A stretch of DNA of 5,166 nucleotides from DATDPY01 sp964395765. GTDB lineage: Bacteria > Bacteroidota > Bacteroidia > Cytophagales > Cyclobacteriaceae. The notes under the pieces were generated by a model that saw only the letters and a list, made by a program, of their open reading frames with translations, was not told the origin of the DNA and did not search any database. The stretch's first letter is position 1. Each line of letters opens with the position of its first letter. The position numbers were made by a program, and so were the translations under genes. Positions 1 through 5,166 of this stretch are shown piece by piece. The stretch lies in NCBI GenBank assembly GCA_964395765.1, contig CAYNCU010000259.1, positions 1-5,166 on the forward strand, written 5' to 3'.

Positions 1-300
1 AGCCACAATGCCATACAGATTCCTGACTGACATTACAATGGAATATTGCGTGGGATAATTTATAGGGAACTTGTTAATGGTACACCAACCGGTACTGCTA
101 CCTACATATTCAAACAAATAATGTCCATTGGATACTGAGGATATGGTGGAAGTACCTTTTTCGCTGGTAGGCCAGTTTAACGAATTGTCATTAAAATCTT
201 CCTCATAAAGTACAGTAGGGTTACCTGCCTGAGCGAACAGCAAGCGGGTGCAAATAAAAAAATAACAACTCAGAAAAATTAAAATGCGCCGGTTTATCAT
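1..300 (-). CDS. Exported protein of unknown function, N-terminal part (cut by window edge)
   Basis: Reading leftward from the ATG at 300-298, the frame stays open for all 100 codons to the window edge, so the C-terminus is missing. The protein begins MINRRILIFLSC: a charged n-region (Arg4, Arg5), a hydrophobic stretch to about residue 22, and a likely signal peptidase I site after the Ala in LFAQAG (residues 21-26). There is no clear lipobox. The mature part starts with a motif of the type LYEEDFNDNSLNW, then NGHYLFEY (residues 59-66) and alternating polar and hydrophobic residues. This resembles the opening strands of the LamG/concanavalin-like beta-sandwich seen in many secreted Bacteroidota proteins, where it precedes varied C-terminal domains such as TPR or repeat modules. 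That family assignment is inference from pattern; the reading frame and signal peptide are seen directly. It is divergent from the glycosidase gene and shares its 307-base upstream region. No function can be given without the rest of the gene. Confidence 0.8.
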   Translation of the reverse strand, partial: MINRRILIFLSCYFFICTRLLFAQAGNPTVLYEEDFNDNSLNWPTSEKGTSTISSVSNGHYLFEYVGSSTGWCTINKFPINYPTQYSIVMSVRNLYGIVA

Positions 301-353
301 TTTAACTTGTTGCTTACTAAAATTTAAACTTCTAAATTTTAAAACACCTTATA

Positions 354-361
354 CAAATTTA
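354..361 (-). promoter_or_regulatory. Candidate -7 box for the leftward exported-protein gene
   Basis: On the minus strand, bases 361 to 354 read TAAATTTG, an exact match to the Bacteroidota -7 consensus TAnnTTTG. It would start transcription near 347 and leave a leader of about 45 bases before the ATG at 300. No good TTTG -33 element is seen at the expected distance (around 380-386 reads AAAC or similar), and the DNA is AT-rich enough for chance matches, so this is tentative. Confidence 0.35.
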
Positions 362-438
362 AAAAAAATATTTAATAAATGTTTAATTAAAGGGTTTATG
401 AACTGTTTTTTTGACCCGTAAAAATTGACACGAATGCC

Positions 439-458
439 TTAAAATCACGTTAAAATCA
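439..458. repeat. Tandem 9-base direct repeat, 11-base period
   Basis: TTAAAATCA occurs at 439-447 and again at 450-458, separated by CG. The period of 11 bases is about one helical turn, so both copies would face the same side of the DNA, as at binding sites for dimeric or cooperatively bound regulators. It lies about 80 bases upstream of the rightward -33 element and roughly 80-100 bases upstream of the leftward -7 box. The repeat is seen directly; the operator role is inference, and the AT-rich surroundings make chance possible. Confidence 0.4.
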
Positions 459-537
459 AATTTTACCTTACATTTTATAATTATATACACAGGTCGTTTA
501 GGAATATTATAATTTTAACCTGATTCTTCAAATTCTC

Positions 538-567
538 TTTGATCCTATATAAATAAAGATAATTTTG
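538..567 (+). promoter_or_regulatory. Bacteroidota-type promoter of the GH2 gene
   Basis: TTTG at 538-541 and TAATTTTG at 560-567 match the primary sigma consensus of Bacteroidota (TTTG at -33, TAnnTTTG at -7). The 18-base spacing is close to the usual value. Transcription would begin near 573-576, leaving a leader of roughly 33 bases before the ATG at 608. No Shine-Dalgarno sequence lies before that ATG; the bases just upstream are A-rich, which is normal for this phylum. This promoter supports the 608 start and the phylum assignment. Confidence 0.7.
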
Positions 568-607
568 AGTTCCGTTAATTTTTTGAATGAATTAAGCCCC
601 TTAAAAA

Positions 608-3403
608 ATGAAAAAAATAACCACCGCGATCTTTTTAACTATTTTTATTATCGCTTTGAAATTCAACCAAGCCTGGTCCCAGGGTAATCCTGTAAAACAA
701 ATTCAGCTTGTGAATTTCCTTTTACAATCCTCAGCGGTTATCGGGAGTCCGGGAAATGTATTATCTACTCCATCCTATCAATCCAAAGTCTATTGGTTTC
801 CGGTGAAAGTTCCTTCTACGGTTTTAACCGGGCTGGTCGCCAATCATATTTACCCTGACCCTTATACAGGTCTGAATAATATGTTTATCCCGGATGCTTC
901 CGATGAATTCAATAAGGAATATAATCTGGAACAATACAGTTTTTTGCCCGGTGAGCCGAATCCCTGGAAAAAACCCTACTGGTATAGAACATCCTTTGAA
1001 GTTCCCGCTTCGGACAAGGGAAGATTCTTTGAATTGATATTCAAAGGAATTAACTATAGGGCGGCGGTCTGGCTTAACGGAAAGCAGATTGCCGATTCTA
1101 CCGATTTGGCAGGAATGTTCGCCGAGTATAAACTGGACGTAAGTAAACAGGTTATTCCGGGAGGGAAAAATTTTCTTGCCGTAAAAATTTACCCATTGGA
1201 TTACCCCGGTCTTCCGTCCCAGGAACAATTGAAAGCCATGGGGGATTTTTTTGCCAATGGAGGACCTACGGGCGACATCGGCAAAAATGTAACGATGCTT
1301 TGTTCTGTCGGGTGGGACTGGATTCCACCCGTCCGAGACCGGAATATCGGGATCTGGCAACCGGTGTATTTAAGAACATCAGGCCCCGTGACCATTGAAA
1401 AACCGCAGGTTATAACCGAACTGCCGGATCTTCCTGACACCGATAAAGCAAACCTTTCATTAAGCTTTTTAATATCTAACCATAAAGATCTTTCTTCCAA
1501 AGGGACTTTGGATATAAAAATAAGACCGGAAAATTTTCAGGGAAATTCCATTGAATTCTCGAAGCCGGTATCAATGGAAGCATTAAAATCAGTAAGGGTG
1601 ATGCTGGATACTAAAAATACGGAAGAATTGATTATTAATCACCCGCATCTGTGGTGGCCAAACGGGCATGGAAGCCCCAACCTGTACCGTTTGCAGGTGC
1701 AGTATAAAGATGAAAACGGGATATCGGATGAAATAGCTATTGTTTTCGGCATACGCACAGTCAGTTCAAAAACGACGGAGGTTAATAATAAATCAATCCG
1801 GCGGGATTTTTATGTCAACGGAAAACGTGTAAACCTGGTGGGTGGGGCCTGGGTGCCGGATATGATGCTCAACAGGGATTCGACCCGTTTTGCCAACGAA
1901 CTGAAATTGTGCAGGAATGCGAATGCCAACCTGATCAGGATATGGGGAGGAGGAATTACTCCGCCGGATGTATTTTTTGATATTGCGGACCGGCTCGGGT
2001 TGTTGGTTTGGTCTGATTTCTGGATAACCGGTGATACGCAAGGAGAATTTAAGGGGTCACCGGACTGGCCCCTGGAATGTAATTTTTTTGTTAAAATTTT
2101 GACATGTACGATCTATCGGTTCTGTAATCACCCCTGTTTAGTGGTGTGGACGGGGGGGAATGAAGGCCATGCAAGAAAAGAACTTTATGATGCTATGAGA
2201 GACAGTGTAAGTACAATCGACGGTACACGTCCGTTTATTCCCAGCTCATCAGGATTTGCAAAATTGCCTTCAGGCTGGAAAGGTTCATGGCCAGACGATA
2301 AACCGTCGGGGGTTTATAGTGGAGGACCCTATGCGTGGAAAGAACCGGGATATTATTATAATCTTGCCGATAACGCCAAAGACTGGGTTTTTAAAGATGA
2401 AACCGGAATACCCTCACAGCCTCCCTACAATATGCTCAGTAAAATAGTTCCCAATCTGGTATGGGATCAATCCCTTCCTTTTCCATTGAATAACACATGG
2501 GGATATCATGATGCGGCAACCGGTAATGGCAGGTATGATCTTTACTATAAGGACGCAGTTACGCGATATGGAAAACCTGTCAGCATGGAAGATTTTTCCA
2601 ATAAAATGCAATTAATGAATGCCAACGGATACCAGGCCATTTTTGAAGCAGCCGGACATAAACTGAATGACAACGGAGGGGTAATGCTCTGGAAATTGAA
2701 TGCCGCTTTCCCCAGTGTTATGTGGCAGATCTATGACTGGTATCTTGAACCGAATGCGGGTTATTACTTTATGCAAAACGCATGTGAACCGGTTCATGTA
2801 CAGCTTAACCTCGACGATTCCGCAATAGCAGTCATTAACAGGACGTATACGCCGGTAAAAAATCTTACCGCTATTGCATCATTGTTTGATATGCAGGGGA
2901 AATTAATATATAAAAATTCTTCCCAAACAAGTCTGAACGGAGCGGATGTTAAAGAAGTATTTTCGCTGTCGAAGTCACTGGCAAGTATAAAGGGAATAAC
3001 ATTTGTTATTTTGAACCTTAAAGACGGCAACGGGCAGTTAGTTTCACACAATGCGTATTGGTTATCGCCGTCGGATGACTTTTCCTCACTCAAAGATTTA
3101 CGGCAAGCCCGCCTCGGGATTCAGGTAACGGATCATTCAGAAAAAAATAATGAAAGTTCATGGTCCCTGAAAGTCACCAATAATTCCGATGTTGTTGCCT
3201 TTTTCATTCGTCCGCAACTAATGGATAAGGAGGATGAGGAAATTACGCCCAGTTTCTGGTCGGCCGGGTATTTTTCACTGGCTCCTTCAGAATCCTTAAT
3301 GGTTTCCGTATCTGTTCCTGATAATATACTTGAAAAAGGGGCGTCTGCGATTAAATTCAGCGGATGGAACGCGGTCGAACAAAAAATAAGTATTAAGCCC
3401 TGA
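608..3403 (+). CDS. Secreted glycoside hydrolase family 2, endo-beta-mannosidase / exo-glucosaminidase-like
   Basis: A complete 931-residue retaining glycosidase. Residues 1-24 form a signal peptide (Lys2, Lys3, hydrophobic core, likely cut in AWS|QG), so it acts in the periplasm or at the cell surface. Domain order, with boundaries estimated by eye: jelly-roll sugar-binding domain ~60-262; Ig-like sandwich ~262-386, ending near GIRTV; TIM barrel ~387-730; second Ig-like domain ~735-828; and a C-terminal Ig domain ~833-931 like that of exo-beta-D-glucosaminidases. Barrel landmarks are RIWGGGI (444-450), GGNE with acid/base Glu519, and DETG with nucleophile Glu598. HLWWPNG (347-353) lies in the preceding Ig-like domain. 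The sequence around 233-250 (GWDWIPP, then DRNIGIW) and the block ~660-730 resemble CsxA-type exo-glucosaminidases. Those enzymes have Ser-Asp at the acid/base site, whereas this one has Asn518-Glu519 as in beta-mannosidases and plant mannosylglycoprotein endo-beta-mannosidase. The family is near certain; the substrate (mannosyl or glucosaminyl beta-linkages) is open. The frame is intact and transcription is probably from the promoter just upstream. Confidence 0.93.
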   Translation: MKKITTAIFLTIFIIALKFNQAWSQGNPVKQIQLVNFLLQSSAVIGSPGNVLSTPSYQSKVYWFPVKVPSTVLTGLVANHIYPDPYTGLNNMFIPDASDEFNKEYNLEQYSFLPGEPNPWKKPYWYRTSFEVPASDKGRFFELIFKGINYRAAVWLNGKQIADSTDLAGMFAEYKLDVSKQVIPGGKNFLAVKIYPLDYPGLPSQEQLKAMGDFFANGGPTGDIGKNVTMLCSVGWDWIPPVRDRNIGIWQPVYLRTSGPVTIEKPQVITELPDLPDTDKANLSLSFLISNHKDLSSKGTLDIKIRPENFQGNSIEFSKPVSMEALKSVRVMLDTKNTEELIINHPHLWWPNGHGSPNLYRLQVQYKDENGISDEIAIVFGIRTVSSKTTEVNNKSIRRDFYVNGKRVNLVGGAWVPDMMLNRDSTRFANELKLCRNANANLIRIWGGGITPPDVFFDIADRLGLLVWSDFWITGDTQGEFKGSPDWPLECNFFVKILTCTIYRFCNHPCLVVWTGGNEGHARKELYDAMRDSVSTIDGTRPFIPSSSGFAKLPSGWKGSWPDDKPSGVYSGGPYAWKEPGYYYNLADNAKDWVFKDETGIPSQPPYNMLSKIVPNLVWDQSLPFPLNNTWGYHDAATGNGRYDLYYKDAVTRYGKPVSMEDFSNKMQLMNANGYQAIFEAAGHKLNDNGGVMLWKLNAAFPSVMWQIYDWYLEPNAGYYFMQNACEPVHVQLNLDDSAIAVINRTYTPVKNLTAIASLFDMQGKLIYKNSSQTSLNGADVKEVFSLSKSLASIKGITFVILNLKDGNGQLVSHNAYWLSPSDDFSSLKDLRQARLGIQVTDHSEKNNESSWSLKVTNNSDVVAFFIRPQLMDKEDEEITPSFWSAGYFSLAPSESLMVSVSVPDNILEKGASAIKFSGWNAVEQKISIKP

Positions 3404-3430
3404 AATTGATCGTCTTGATAATTTCAATAA

Positions 3431-3453
3431 TTATTGACATTCGACGTCAATAA
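3431..3453. promoter_or_regulatory. Inverted repeat between the GH2 and MEMO-AMMECR1 genes
   Basis: TTATTGAC (3431-3438) and GTCAATAA (3446-3453) are perfect reverse complements separated by a 7-base loop. The repeat lies 27 bases after the GH2 stop and 49 bases before the next start. It could be a weak terminator or attenuator hairpin, but the stem has only two G-C pairs and is followed by just four T residues (3455-3458). It could equally be an operator for the downstream gene. No full TTTG/TAnnTTTG promoter is visible in this 99-base gap; TAAATTTT (3451-3458) and TAGTTTTT (3471-3478) are one-mismatch -7 boxes without a properly placed -33. Whether the two genes share a transcript is therefore unsettled. 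Confidence 0.4.
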
Positions 3454-3502
3454 ATTTTCGTAAATTAACATAGTTTTTAGACTCGGCGAATCCATCCTGA
3501 TC

Positions 3503-5029
3503 GTGAAAATATTTTTTAGGTGGACTATGACTTTTTTATTATCAAATTTATTTTATTCCTACAGTAACTCTCAACCTGGGCAAAGCGAGGAAAAAAAGGG
3601 AGATCGCCTCCCCGTCGTAGCCGGCACGTTTTACCCTGCCAATAAAAATGAATTACTTAACCTGGTTTCTCAATTTTTTGACGAGGCTCCCCTGATTTCC
3701 AAGACTCAGCCTTTTGCCGTGATCGTACCTCATGCCGGATATATTTTTTCCGGTCCGGTGGCCGCAGCTTCCTATAAACAAATCGACCGGAATAAGAAAT
3801 TTGACCATGTATTCCTGATCGGCTCCAGTCATACTCAATATTTCGAGGGTGTTTCCGCTTATACCCGAGGTGGCTTTATAACACCGCTTGGTAAAGTTAA
3901 AGTTGATACCCTTTCCACCTGGCTGGCCAATCATTATACAATCATTAAGGATGATCCTTCTCCGCATAGCAAAGAACACAGCCTTGAAGTGCAGCTTCCA
4001 TTCTTGCAATATTGGTTAAAAAAGCCCTTCAGCATTGTCCCCTTGATTATCGGAGGTGAAAGTACTGATATCCCGAGAAAGCTCGCGGAAGCGCTATCAT
4101 CCTATTTCAATGAAAGAAACCTTTTTATTATCAGTACCGATTTTTCGCACTACCCCGGTTATGCGGACGCCGTTAGGTCCGATAAAATGATGTCGGATGC
4201 CATTTGCAGTAATTCGGCAGAAAAATTTTTAGCGGCCCGGCGCGATGATGAAAATAAAAGTATCCCGGGACTGGCTACCTCCCTATGTGGATGGACCTCT
4301 GTGCTTACTTTACTTGATATCACCCAGTCTCATAAGGAACTGGCTTTCCGGAATGTACTTTACAGGAATTCCGGCGATTCCCAATATGGCGAAAAGGATA
4401 AAGTAGTAGGATATAATGCAATTTGCGTTGTAAAACAAAGCGAGAATTATGAAAACGATTTTTCTCTTACCGATTCTGATAAAATTCAACTTTTACAAAT
4501 GGCCAGGGAAAGCATCACTAATTATATCCGGAAAGGAGATATTCATGCGGTTACCGTCAATCCAATCCCTTCCGGCCTCCAGTTTAAAGCCGGCGTATTT
4601 GTGACGGTCAATGTTAACGGATCCCTTCGGGGTTGCATAGGTAATATACAGTCTGATCAACCTTTGTATAAATTAACCCAATCGATGGCGGTTGCTGCAG
4701 CTACGAGGGATTACCGGTTTATGCCGGTTAAGCGTAATGAATTAAACCGGATGGAAATTGAAATTTCAGTGCTGACGCCTATGAAAAAAATAAATTCCAT
4801 TGATGAAATTATTATGGGGAAACATGGAATTTACATTAAGAAAGGCGATCAATCGGGAACTTTTCTTCCCCAGGTAGCCACTGAAACCCGTTGGACAAAA
4901 GAAGAATTCCTGGGACATTGCGCCCGGGACAAGGCGCGAATTGGATGGGAAGGATGGAAAGACGCAGATCTATATACTTATGAAGCACTGGTATTCGGTG
5001 ATGTTAAGGAGGGGAATCATGATAAATGA
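3503..5029 (+). CDS. MEMO-AMMECR1 fusion protein (AmmeMemoRadiSam components B and A), apparently exported
   Basis: A 508-residue two-domain protein. Residues ~34-312 are a MEMO domain, with the LigB/extradiol-dioxygenase-like fold. The positions matching the metal ligands of human MEMO1 are kept: His77 in PHAGY, His110 in GSSHT and Cys262 in LCGW. Asp213 and His216 in STDFSHY and EHSLEVQLPF (158-167) are also present. Residues ~325-507 are an AMMECR1 domain with the hallmark LRGCIG (375-380), then ATRDYRFMPV (400-409), EIEISVLTP (418-426) and LPQVATE (455-461). Both domains look full length, so this is a true fusion. In prokaryotes the two families occur with a radical SAM protein as the AmmeMemoRadiSam set, whose reaction is not settled. 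I chose the GTG at 3503 because it adds Lys2 and Arg6 before a hydrophobic stretch, giving a signal peptide with likely cleavage around YSNS|Q (~23). An ATG at 3527 with AGGTGG three bases upstream is a real alternative. It would start at residue 9 and lose the charged n-region. Family assignment is very secure; start and location are less so. Confidence 0.92.
   Translation: MKIFFRWTMTFLLSNLFYSYSNSQPGQSEEKKGDRLPVVAGTFYPANKNELLNLVSQFFDEAPLISKTQPFAVIVPHAGYIFSGPVAAASYKQIDRNKKFDHVFLIGSSHTQYFEGVSAYTRGGFITPLGKVKVDTLSTWLANHYTIIKDDPSPHSKEHSLEVQLPFLQYWLKKPFSIVPLIIGGESTDIPRKLAEALSSYFNERNLFIISTDFSHYPGYADAVRSDKMMSDAICSNSAEKFLAARRDDENKSIPGLATSLCGWTSVLTLLDITQSHKELAFRNVLYRNSGDSQYGEKDKVVGYNAICVVKQSENYENDFSLTDSDKIQLLQMARESITNYIRKGDIHAVTVNPIPSGLQFKAGVFVTVNVNGSLRGCIGNIQSDQPLYKLTQSMAVAAATRDYRFMPVKRNELNRMEIEISVLTPMKKINSIDEIIMGKHGIYIKKGDQSGTFLPQVATETRWTKEEFLGHCARDKARIGWEGWKDADLYTYEALVFGDVKEGNHDK
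5006..5012 (+). promoter_or_regulatory. Strong Shine-Dalgarno sequence inside the end of the MEMO-AMMECR1 gene
   Basis: AAGGAGG, followed by two more G residues, lies 6 bases before the ATG at 5019. It is a near-perfect anti-16S match at good spacing. Neither complete gene in the window has one this strong at its chosen start. It implies that translation is, or once was, started at 5019 by coupling to the fusion gene, whose last codons encode this site (Val-Lys-Glu-Gly-Asn-His). Confidence 0.5.
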
Positions 5030-5075
5030 TCAATCCTTATGGAAGAGAACGAATATTCTTGAAGGCGGGAATTAA
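5019..5075 (+). CDS. 18-codon ORF overlapping the fusion gene's stop; small peptide or remnant
   Basis: The ATG at 5019 opens an 18-residue frame (MINDQSLWKRTNILEGGN) ending at TAA 5073-5075. It overlaps the last nine bases of the MEMO-AMMECR1 gene, stop codon included, in another frame, which is the typical geometry of translational coupling. The ribosome binding site is excellent but the product is tiny, has no membrane segment and matches no family I recognise. It may be a real small protein, the broken start of a lost downstream gene, or a sequencing frameshift in a longer gene. The other two plus frames downstream do not continue into a recognisable radical SAM N-terminus, so the remnant idea is unproven. 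Confidence 0.3.
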   Translation: MINDQSLWKRTNILEGGN

Positions 5076-5166
5076 TTTTTATTATCGCTCCTGTTCCTGC
5101 GGGGCTGCCGGGGTGGATGATTTTCATCATGTCCGGGCATGAATGCCTTTTTCATGGTTTCAATAA
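5072..5166 (-). CDS. Possible C-terminal tail of a convergent gene (cut by window edge)
   Basis: On the minus strand a frame is open from the right edge for about 31 codons, to a TAA at 5074-5072. The visible residues include MKKAFMPGHDENH and then a basic, proline-rich end PPRQPRRNRSDNKN. Such charged, low-complexity tails are common at protein C-termini, and a convergent gene ending 43 bases past the fusion's stop would be a normal arrangement. However, an open frame this short is expected by chance often enough, and no family can be recognised. Confidence 0.3.
   Translation of the reverse strand, partial: IETMKKAFMPGHDENHPPRQPRRNRSDNKN
5135..5152 (+). terminator. Weak candidate rho-independent terminator
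   Basis: GGGCA (5135-5139), loop TGA plus A (5140-5143), and TGCCT (5144-5148) form a four-pair stem plus one G-U pair, followed by T residues through 5152. It would end rightward transcripts about 105 bases after the MEMO-AMMECR1 stop. The stem is short for a terminator, and the site would lie inside the possible convergent reading frame, so confidence is low. Confidence 0.22.

Larger units (their letters stand above)
301..607. other. AT-rich divergent intergenic region
   Basis: This stretch lies between two divergent genes and has no plausible coding frame. It is strongly AT-rich, with an A8 run at 361-368 and a T7 run at 406-412. It contains the rightward promoter at 538-567, a weaker leftward -7 box at 354-361 and a tandem repeat at 439-458. 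It also has two copies of TTGACnCG (411-418 and 425-432), 14 bases apart. I see no tRNA, riboswitch or other structured RNA in it. Its role is most likely transcription initiation and control for both flanking genes. Confidence 0.75.

Noticed and set aside
411..432. Two copies of TTGACnCG 14 bases apart as an operator
   Set aside because: The repeat is short and imperfect, is not at a helical spacing, and is not placed near either promoter core; chance is the simpler explanation.
824..1360. Minus-strand open frame of 178 codons inside the GH2 gene
   Set aside because: It lies wholly opposite the GH2 coding sequence, its product has no domain-like pattern, and the plus-strand protein is unmistakable. 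The same holds for the other opposite-strand frames at 1201-1500, 1793-2041, 2414-2611, 2612-2797, 2794-3093 and 3653-4009.
2256..2447. Plus-strand 63-codon frame inside the GH2 gene
   Set aside because: It is out of frame with an intact catalytic barrel that spans it, has no ribosome binding site, and its product has no recognisable features.
3434..3466. TTGACA at 3434-3439 as an E. coli-style -35 box for the fusion gene
   Set aside because: The best -10-like hexamer downstream is at a spacing of about 21 bases, and Bacteroidota do not use this consensus; the hexamer is part of the inverted repeat.
5117..5166. Plus-strand frame from ATG 5117 (start MIFIMSGHECLF) as the N-terminus of the missing radical SAM gene
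   Set aside because: Only about 16 codons are visible, with no CxxxCxxC motif and only a G-rich stretch directly against the ATG. It is codon-aligned with the opposite minus frame and could be its shadow.
1..5166. CRISPR array, tRNA/rRNA genes, insertion sequence ends or attachment sites
   Set aside because: I saw no regularly spaced repeats, no tRNA-like arms or CCA ends, no transposase motifs and no terminal inverted repeats with target duplications anywhere in the window.

Overview
The window looks like a chromosomal fragment from a member of the Bacteroidota. Two things point there. A promoter of the Bacteroidota type (TTTG, 18 bases, TAATTTTG) sits in front of the main gene, and the AT-rich intergenic DNA contains no convincing E. 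coli-style promoter. The proteins also fit that phylum: a large secreted family 2 glycosidase and secreted proteins with short Lys/Arg-led signal peptides ending near Ser-Gln or Ala-Gln. A genus cannot be named from the sequence alone.

Layout, left to right. Bases 1-300 hold the N-terminal 100 codons of a minus-strand gene for an exported protein, probably with a beta-sandwich start. Bases 301-607 are an AT-rich divergent intergenic region. It holds the promoter of the rightward gene, a weaker candidate promoter for the leftward gene, and a tandem 9-base repeat with an 11-base period. Bases 608-3403 encode a complete 931-residue exported glycoside hydrolase of family 2, with an overall resemblance to exo-beta-D-glucosaminidases and endo-beta-mannosidases. 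A 99-base gap with an 8-base inverted repeat follows. Bases 3503-5029 encode a complete 508-residue fusion of a MEMO domain and an AMMECR1 domain, apparently with a signal peptide. A very good Shine-Dalgarno sequence lies inside the end of this gene. It serves an ATG that overlaps the fusion's stop codon but opens only an 18-codon frame. The last ~95 bases may hold the C-terminal tail of a convergent minus-strand gene.

How the genes may work together. The glycosidase is a periplasmic or surface enzyme for trimming mannose- or glucosamine-containing glycans. The MEMO-AMMECR1 fusion combines components B and A of the AmmeMemoRadiSam set, whose biochemical role is unsettled; the radical SAM member is not visible here. 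The two genes point the same way and could share a transcript, but the 99-base gap and hairpin leave this open. The most notable point is that a MEMO-AMMECR1 pair, normally taken as cytosolic, appears to be exported beside a secreted glycosidase.
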